Below are positions 59,118 to 64,000 of a stretch of 64,000 nucleotides of DNA, one piece after another. The stretch comes from Streptomyces violaceoruber (GTDB taxonomy: Bacteria; Actinomycetota; Actinomycetes; Streptomycetales; Streptomycetaceae), in contig NZ_CP137734.1 of the NCBI RefSeq assembly GCF_033406955.1, positions 3,596,001 to 3,660,000 of the forward strand. The letters are read 5' to 3'. The notes beneath the pieces are model-generated. The model did no database searches, was not told where the DNA came from, and worked only from the letters and a program-made list of their open reading frames with translations. Position 1 is the first letter of the stretch. The number at the start of each line of letters is the position of its first letter. A program made the translations under genes and the position numbers.

Positions 59118-60747
59118 CCGGGGCGCCGGCGGCCGGTGCGGGCGGACCGGGCTCTCCCGGCGCCGCGTTCACGTCGGCCGGCCGGCCGCCCGGGTGCCGC
59201 AGGGCGCAGAAGTAGCCGATCGCGAGGGCGACGGCCATGCCGTAGAAGACCCACTGGTTGGCCTCGGCGAAGTCCAGGCGGATGGCGGGCATCGCGTCCC
59301 GCATGGCCGTCTCGGTCGGGCCGTCGCCCGTCGGGGTGCGGGTGTCCGCGTTGCCGGTGATCGCCTCCGTGACGTCCCGGGCCATGGAGCGCCGCCCGTC
59401 CGGCGGCACTCCGCGCGCCCGGAGGGTCTCCTCGACCCGGTCGGTCATGCCGTGCGTCAGCAGGGTGCCGAAGACGGCCAGGCCGACGCTGGCGGCGTAG
59501 TTGCGGACGGTCTGGGTGATGCCGGTGACCTCGCCGTAGGAGGAGTCGATGGAGCGGTTGACGGCGTCCGTCGACGCGGGGGCGAGGACGAAGCCGATGC
59601 CCGCGCCGGCGAGTGCGGCGTAGGGCCACTGGTCGTGCATGGACAGGTCGGTGAGCTTGCCGGCCCACAGCGCGAAGCCGACGGCGCCCAGCGCGCAGCC
59701 GATCCGCAGCGCCGGGCGGGCGCCCCGCTTGTCGAGGATGCGGCCGCCCCACTGGGAGGCGATGGCGAACCCCGCGAAGACGTACAGCAGGTACAGGGCG
59801 GCCTGGTTGGGTGAGGCGCTGAGCGAGACCTGGGCGTAGACCGAGGCGAAGAAGAACAGCGGGACGAACGCCAGCATGGCGAAGAAGAGCACCAGCGCGT
59901 CCACCGTGAAGGCGCGGTCGCGGAAGACCGCGAGGTTGACCAGGGGGTGGCGGGTGCGCAGTTCGTAGCGGCAGAAGACGTAGAGGACGGCGAGGCCGCC
60001 CGCGATGCAGACCCAGGTCGCCGCGTTGTCCCAGCCCCAGACCGCCGACTGCTGGAAGCCGAGCACGCTCAGGCCCATGCCGGCGACGATCAGCAGCGCG
60101 CCCCGCACGTCCAGCGGCTCCCCGCGCCGGCGGTCGGGGATGCCGGCCAGCGCCGTCAGGACCAGCGCCGCGATCGCCACGGGGACGTTGACCCAGAAGA
60201 TCGCCCGCCAGGTCCACGCGGTCAGCCAGCCGCCGAGCAGCGGGCCCACGGCGGTCAGGGCGCCGGTGAGGCCGAAGAAGAGGGCGAGCGCGCGGCCCCG
60301 GCGCTCCACCGGGAACACGGCGACGACCACGGCGAGCGCGGCCGGGAAGAGCAGCGCGGCGCCCAGGCCCTGGGTGGCGCGGAAGACGATCAGCCAGGTC
60401 AGCGCGTAGTCGCCGGAGGGCACGCAGCCGCACAGGACCGAGGAGACGACGAAGACCAGGGTGCCGAGCACGACCACGCGGCGCGGGCCCCACAGGTCGG
60501 CCAGGCGGCCACCCAGGGCGAAGAAGGCGGCGAGGGCCAGCAGGTAGGCGTTGATCACCCACTGCATGCCCGAGGCCGACAGGCCCAGTTCGGAGACGAT
60601 GTCGGGGGCCGCGATCGAGACGATCGTCTGGTCGATGAACGTCATCGCCACCGCGAACATCATGGCGGCGAGGGCCAGCGGCTGGGAGGTGGCACGGCGA
60701 CCGGCACCGGGCATGCTCCGGTCCCGCTTCGTTGGTGATCCGCTCAC
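59089..60747 (-). CDS. EmrB/QacA-type multidrug MFS transporter (14 helices)
   Basis: A 552-residue DHA2-type efflux protein. Signature segments are FIDQTIVSIAAPDI, LGGRLADLWGPRRVVVLG (motif A), RATQGLGAALLFPAALAVV (motif B) and FGLTGALTAVGPLLGGWLT (motif C for antiporters). About 14 helices are visible. The start is GTG 60747 or ATG 60714; neither has a strong ribosome site. It lies 75 bp downstream of a TetR gene in the same direction, so it is probably TetR-regulated. The divergent virginiamycin B lyase suggests a joint antibiotic-response locus. Confidence 0.9.
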   Translation of the reverse strand: MSGSPTKRDRSMPGAGRRATSQPLALAAMMFAVAMTFIDQTIVSIAAPDIVSELGLSASGMQWVINAYLLALAAFFALGGRLADLWGPRRVVVLGTLVFVVSSVLCGCVPSGDYALTWLIVFRATQGLGAALLFPAALAVVVAVFPVERRGRALALFFGLTGALTAVGPLLGGWLTAWTWRAIFWVNVPVAIAALVLTALAGIPDRRRGEPLDVRGALLIVAGMGLSVLGFQQSAVWGWDNAATWVCIAGGLAVLYVFCRYELRTRHPLVNLAVFRDRAFTVDALVLFFAMLAFVPLFFFASVYAQVSLSASPNQAALYLLYVFAGFAIASQWGGRILDKRGARPALRIGCALGAVGFALWAGKLTDLSMHDQWPYAALAGAGIGFVLAPASTDAVNRSIDSSYGEVTGITQTVRNYAASVGLAVFGTLLTHGMTDRVEETLRARGVPPDGRRSMARDVTEAITGNADTRTPTGDGPTETAMRDAMPAIRLDFAEANQWVFYGMAVALAIGYFCALRHPGGRPADVNAAPGEPGPPAPAAGAPVTGAHGDGS

Positions 60748-60822
60748 CCGGCCAGTCTGCGCTCGCGCCGGTGCCCCCGCATCCGCGCGCTCCGGGCGCG
60801 GGACCCGGGCCCGGGCGCCCCC

Positions 60823-61470
60823 CTAGGGGCGGCGTCCGTACTCCGCGAGGGCCGGTGTCAGCAGGTCGAAGGCCCGGGGCGCCTCCCGCGCCAGCACCTC
60901 GGCGATCTCCGGGTTGGCGCGGCCCGCCAGGGTCAGTTCCTGGATGCGGTTGAACAGGACGCGGTGGACCCCGCCCAGCAGAGCCGCGGCCGTGCGCGGG
61001 GTGATGTCGTCGGGCGGGGTGTCCGTGGTGCCGGCCAGGGCCGCGGTCAGCGCCTCCTCCCGCCGGTCGTGCAGGCCGCGCAGGCACGCGGTGAGGGTGG
61101 GGCTGTCGGCGATCATGCGGGTGAAGGCCTGGCCGGCGAAGCCCGCGACCGGGTCCTGGGCCGCCACCGCCGCCAGGAAGGCGTGGCGCAGGGCCGTCAG
61201 CGGGGTCTCGCCGGCCCCGCGTGCCGTCACGGTGGCGGCCAGGGCGGCGACGAACTCGTCCTGGTGGTCCAGGGCGAGGTCCTCCTTGCGCGGGAAGTAG
61301 TTCGTCACGGTCTTCTTGGCGACCCGGGCGGCGTCGGCGATCTCCGCGATCGTCGTGTGCTCGAAGCCGCGCTCGATGAAGAGCCTGGTGGCGTGGTCGG
61401 AGATCAGCTGCCGCGTCTCGCGCTTCTTGGTCTCGCGCAGGCCCGGCGCAGGGGTGGTGTTCTGATCCAT
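60823..61470 (-). CDS. TetR-family transcriptional regulator
   Basis: A 215-residue TetR protein with helix-turn-helix LISDHATRLFIERGFEHTTIAEIADAARVAKKTVTNYFPRKEDL (in pieces). TAAGAT (61477-61482) stands 6 nt before the ATG on the minus strand, indicating a leaderless transcript. The overlapping TACCTCGGTA palindrome and a nearby TTGACGGTCAA palindrome are operator candidates. The efflux gene follows in the same direction and a streptogramin lyase diverges. Confidence 0.9.
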   Translation of the reverse strand: MDQNTTPAPGLRETKKRETRQLISDHATRLFIERGFEHTTIAEIADAARVAKKTVTNYFPRKEDLALDHQDEFVAALAATVTARGAGETPLTALRHAFLAAVAAQDPVAGFAGQAFTRMIADSPTLTACLRGLHDRREEALTAALAGTTDTPPDDITPRTAAALLGGVHRVLFNRIQELTLAGRANPEIAEVLAREAPRAFDLLTPALAEYGRRP

Positions 61471-61480
61471 GGGCGAATCT

Positions 61481-61512
61481 TACCTCGGTAGTATTTTTAT
61501 GTTGACGGTCAA
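61481..61512. promoter_or_regulatory. Two palindromes between the TetR and virginiamycin B lyase genes
   Basis: TACCTCGGTA (61481-61490, overlapping the TetR -10 box) and TTGACGGTCAA (61502-61512) flank an AT-rich run (GTATTTTTATG). They fit operators or promoter elements serving both directions. Confidence 0.5.
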
Positions 61513-61539
61513 AGTAGCCCTTGAGAAAAATTACCCTCG

Positions 61540-62439
61540 ATGAACGAAATCAACGAGAGCTACGACACCGACTCCGTGCGGGAGTTCACCGTGAGCGACG
61601 CGGACGCCGGCCCCTACGCGCTCGCCGAGGGACCGGACGGCGCCCTGTGGTTCACCCTGGTCCACCGGGGCGCCGTCGCCCGCCGGGACCCGGACGACGG
61701 GCGGGTCACCGTCCATCCGGTCGGCGACGGGCCGACGGTGATCGCGCCGGGACCCGACGGCGCCCTGTGGTTCACCGAGTACCGGGCGCACCGCATCGGC
61801 CGGATCACCCCCGAGGGCCACTACGCGTCCTTCGCGCCCCTCACCCCCGAGGGCGGGCCGTTCGGGATCACCGCGGGGCCGGACGGCGCCATGTGGTTCA
61901 CGCTCTCCTCGGCCGACCGGGTCGGCCGCGTCACCATGGACGGCGAGGTCACCGAGCATCCGGCGCCCGGCGCCTTCCCGTCCGCCCTCACGGCCGGGCC
62001 GGACGGCGCCCTGTGGTGCACGCTCAACCAGGGCAACGCCATCGGGCGGCTCACCCCCGAAGGCCACGGCACCGCGTATCCGCTGCCGACGCCGGGCGCC
62101 GCGCCGGTGGGCATCGCCGCGGGACCCGACGGCGCCCTGTGGTTCACCGAGATCGGGGCCGGGCGGATCGGCCGGATCACCGTGACCGGCGACCTCACCG
62201 AGTACCCGCTGTCCGACCCCGCGGCCCGGCCGCACGCGGTGACGGCGGGGCCCGACGGCGCACTGTGGTTCACCGAGTGGGGCAGTGGCCGGGTCGGCCG
62301 GATCACCGTCGACGGCCGCGTCACCTCGTACCCGCTCTCCCGTACCGACTGCGAACCGCACGGCATCGCCGTACACGACGGCGCCCTGTGGTGCGCCCTG
62401 GAAACCGGCTCCCTGGCCAGGATCCAGGTCCCGGCCTGA
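61540..62439 (+). CDS. vgb: Virginiamycin B lyase (streptogramin B resistance)
   Basis: A 299-residue seven-bladed beta-propeller with about six GPDGALWFT-type blade repeats. The established Vgb enzyme opens the depsipeptide ring of type B streptogramins by elimination, using Glu, His and Glu at spacing +2 and +14. Here E272 and H274 (CEPHGI) and E288 (ALET) have exactly that spacing, so the site looks intact. Length matches Vgb. It is divergent from a TetR gene and a multidrug pump. Activity on streptogramins is inferred; environmental homologues may act on other cyclic depsipeptides. Confidence 0.85.
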   Translation: MNEINESYDTDSVREFTVSDADAGPYALAEGPDGALWFTLVHRGAVARRDPDDGRVTVHPVGDGPTVIAPGPDGALWFTEYRAHRIGRITPEGHYASFAPLTPEGGPFGITAGPDGAMWFTLSSADRVGRVTMDGEVTEHPAPGAFPSALTAGPDGALWCTLNQGNAIGRLTPEGHGTAYPLPTPGAAPVGIAAGPDGALWFTEIGAGRIGRITVTGDLTEYPLSDPAARPHAVTAGPDGALWFTEWGSGRVGRITVDGRVTSYPLSRTDCEPHGIAVHDGALWCALETGSLARIQVPA

Positions 62440-62493
62440 CCGCACCCGCGCACCCGCCCGCACCCGTATCCGCTCCCGGAAGGACACACTCGT

Positions 62494-63177
62494 TTGACCG
62501 ACTCGACGCACTCCCCCGCCCCCGGCGCCGCCGCCGAGTTCGACCGGCAGGTCCGCACCCTGGTCGCGCTCGGCTACCCGGCGCTGTCCGGCCGTACCCC
62601 GGAGCGGTTCGCCGAACTGGTGGCGCCGCTGCGCGCCGAGGCCGTGGCCCGCACGGACCGGGCCGCGTACGCGGCGTACGAGCCCGCCGCGACCGGCCGG
62701 GTGCCCTTCGTCCTGGTCATCGGACGCGAACTCGCCCCCGTCGAACGGACCATGCCGTTGACCACGCTGCGCGGCGGCCGGCTGCCGGGGTTCGTCGACC
62801 GCAGCTTCGAACCGGGCTCCCTGGCCCGGTTCGTCGCCACCGGTACGACCCGTCCGCCCGGGCGGGACGGAGTCCACCTGCTGTTCGACGTCGAGCGGGG
62901 GGAGGAGTTCTGCGGGGCCGTGCCGGGCGACGCGCTGGCCACCGTCGCGGAGCGGGGCCGCACACCGCTCACCGTCGAGGAGGGCATCGCCCTGCTGACC
63001 CACGTGCCGGAGGTGCTGGTCAAGAACAAGTGCTTCTCGCTGGGCGGTTCACGGTGCGGCGACCGCCGGGTACCGGCGCTGTGGATCAGCAAGCGCGCCC
63101 CGAAGCTCGGCTGGTGCTGGGAGGGCAACCCGCACACCTGGCTCGGCATGGCGTCGGCGGGGGCGCGGCACGCCTGA
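62494..63177 (+). CDS. DUF5701 family protein
   Basis: A 227-residue soluble protein. FDRQVRTLVALGYPAL at the start and the C-terminal CFSLGGSRCGDRRVPALWISKR and LGWCWEGNPHTWLG segments match the actinobacterial DUF5701 family of unknown function. TTG 62494 follows GGAAGGAC. Three conserved cysteines and two tryptophans lie in the C-terminal third. It sits 54 bp after the lyase gene in the same direction and may be co-transcribed. Confidence 0.8.
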   Translation: MTDSTHSPAPGAAAEFDRQVRTLVALGYPALSGRTPERFAELVAPLRAEAVARTDRAAYAAYEPAATGRVPFVLVIGRELAPVERTMPLTTLRGGRLPGFVDRSFEPGSLARFVATGTTRPPGRDGVHLLFDVERGEEFCGAVPGDALATVAERGRTPLTVEEGIALLTHVPEVLVKNKCFSLGGSRCGDRRVPALWISKRAPKLGWCWEGNPHTWLGMASAGARHA

Positions 63178-63188
63178 GCACGGTCAGT

Positions 63189-63259
63189 GCGTCGCTCCGT
63201 CACCGCGTCGCTCCGTCACCGCGTCGCTCCGTCACCGCATTGCTCCGTCACTCCGTCAC
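63189..63259. repeat. Tandem 16-bp repeat at the end of the phosphatase gene
   Basis: Three exact head-to-tail copies of GCGTCGCTCCGTCACC (63189-63236) and a degenerate partial copy (63237-63259) run into the stop of the leftward phosphatase gene. It is a likely slippage or copy-number-variable tract between the two convergent genes. Confidence 0.75.
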
Positions 63260-64000
63260 GCCGGGGTGCTCGGCGTGGCGCCGGCCCCTTGCTGGTAGCG
63301 CAGGAGCAGCATCGCCGCGTCGTCGTGGTGGGGCCCCGCCGCGTGCCGGACCAGGTCCTCGCGCAGGGCGTCCAGGGCGCGGTGGATGTCCGGGTCCTTC
63401 AGGAGGTGGGCACGCTCGGCGAGCGGGTAGAAGCCGCCCCGCTCGTCGCGGGCCTCCGTGACGCCGTCGGTGTAGAGGAGCAGTTGGTCGCCGGGGCGGA
63501 AGGGCACCGGGAAGGGGTCGGGGCCGGGGCCGCCGTGCGCGGCCAGGCCCAGCGGCAGGGCGTACGCGGGCGGCTCCGGGAAGTCGGCGGTGCCGTCGCC
63601 GTGGACGAGCAGCGGTGCCGGGTGGCCGTAGTTCAGGAGGACGACCCGGTGGTCGTGGCCGATCTCGGCGAGGATCGCGGTCACGAACTTCTCGTCCTCC
63701 AGCTCCCGGGCGACGCTGCGTTCGAGTCGTTCGCCGAGTTCGACCAGGTCCTCCTCGTCGTACGCCGCCTCCCGGAAGGCGCCGAGGACCCGGGCGGCGG
63801 TCTCCACCGCGGCCAGCCCCTTGCCCTGGACGTCGCCCACGATCACCCGGACACCGTGCGGCGAGGCCACCACCTCGTACAGGTCGCCGCCGATCCGGGC
63901 CTCCGCGACCGCCGAGGTGTAGGAGACGGCCGCGTGCAGCGGGCCCGCGGTCAGCGGCACCGGGCGCAGCAGGACCCGCTGGGCCGCTTCCGCGATCGAG
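63256..64000 (-). CDS. SpoIIE/PP2C-type serine phosphatase (5' end beyond the window)
   Basis: The C-terminal part (about 248 codons) of a PP2C-like phosphatase. Visible metal-binding motifs are IGGDLYEVV (metal Asp) and VGDVQGKGLAA, with LLYTDGVTEARDERGGFYP and HHDDAAMLLLRY downstream. An open frame with AEAAQRVLLRPVP continues off the right edge, so sensor or membrane domains probably lie outside. Such phosphatases act on anti-sigma factor antagonists. It is convergent with DUF5701. Confidence 0.9.
   Translation of the reverse strand, partial: SIAEAAQRVLLRPVPLTAGPLHAAVSYTSAVAEARIGGDLYEVVASPHGVRVIVGDVQGKGLAAVETAARVLGAFREAAYDEEDLVELGERLERSVARELEDEKFVTAILAEIGHDHRVVLLNYGHPAPLLVHGDGTADFPEPPAYALPLGLAAHGGPGPDPFPVPFRPGDQLLLYTDGVTEARDERGGFYPLAERAHLLKDPDIHRALDALREDLVRHAAGPHHDDAAMLLLRYQQGAGATPSTPA

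Noticed and set aside
63189..63259. CRISPR-like array
   Set aside because: The 16-bp units are contiguous with no spacers, so it is a simple tandem repeat.
1..64000. tRNA, rRNA, integrase or transposase genes
   Set aside because: I saw no cloverleaf ending in CCA context, rRNA signature, or DDE/tyrosine recombinase motif anywhere in the window.

Overview
The window reads as a chromosomal segment from a Streptomyces species. It has very high GC with strong GC bias at third codon positions, GTG and TTG starts, frequent leaderless-looking starts, many one-component regulators, PASTA-less receptor kinases, the futalosine menaquinone pathway, and short GC-rich interspersed repeats of a streptomycete kind. 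It looks like ordinary core-to-subtelomeric chromosome with a regulator-rich second half. I see no rRNA, tRNA, CRISPR array, prophage or complete insertion sequence. The last gene runs off the right edge.

Layout. (1) 0.1-5.3 kb: a Trp-less WXG100-type protein and a divergent FHA-carrying, EssC-like type VII secretion ATPase. (2) 5.3-9.3 kb: a Ser/Thr receptor kinase, mqnA, a cold-shock gene with a long leader, and a methyltransferase. (3) 9.3-17.2 kb: a lipid module (acyl-CoA ligase, thiolase, two-domain FabG4-type reductase, MaoC-type dehydratase, TetR) resembling the mycobacterial Rv0241c-Rv0243 cluster, followed by a dicarboxylate symporter. (4) 17.4-24.5 kb: DUF4229, GNAT, UdgX, mqnE, an Lrp regulator, and the UbiX/UbiA/UbiD set that completes menaquinone synthesis after futalosine. 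(5) 24.5-33.7 kb: three more receptor kinases with lectin-like (ricin-type or LamG) outer domains, interleaved with VOC/WYL and cupin/DoxX/LysR divergons. (6) 33.7-38.5 kb: TetR, a secreted alpha/beta hydrolase, a methyltransferase diverging from a tandem-domain MerR, and a stand-alone condensation-domain protein. (7) 38.6-46.7 kb: the System II cytochrome c maturation genes ccsB, resB, ccdA and a resA/tlpA-like gene, then a secreted deacetylase, a histidine phosphatase and hemL, linking heme supply to cytochrome assembly. (8) 47-64 kb: orphan proteins, PadR/isochorismatase, TetR/MFS, a DUF6153-DUF305 metal-binding pair, DUF389, a beta-helix membrane protein, TetR/DUF308, a YCII-ECF42 sigma pair, TetR-EmrB pump, a virginiamycin B lyase, DUF5701 and a SpoIIE-type phosphatase.

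How it fits together. Menaquinone synthesis (mqnA, mqnE, UbiD/UbiA/UbiX), heme synthesis (hemL) and cytochrome c maturation together serve the respiratory chain. The lipid module handles beta-oxidation-like chemistry and shares TTAC..GTAA palindromes that could be one operator. Much of the remainder is sensing: four kinases and about a dozen regulators, most next to their likely targets and often with a visible palindrome in the shared intergenic region. The most unusual items are the EssC-like/WXG pair, UdgX with its crosslinking KRRIH motif, a repeat inserted in a kinase activation segment, a 17-bp perfect hairpin touching the ribosome-binding site of the deacetylase gene, the tandem MerR, and an apparently intact streptogramin B lyase beside an efflux pump. 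Function calls rest on reading motifs by eye; no database search was run.
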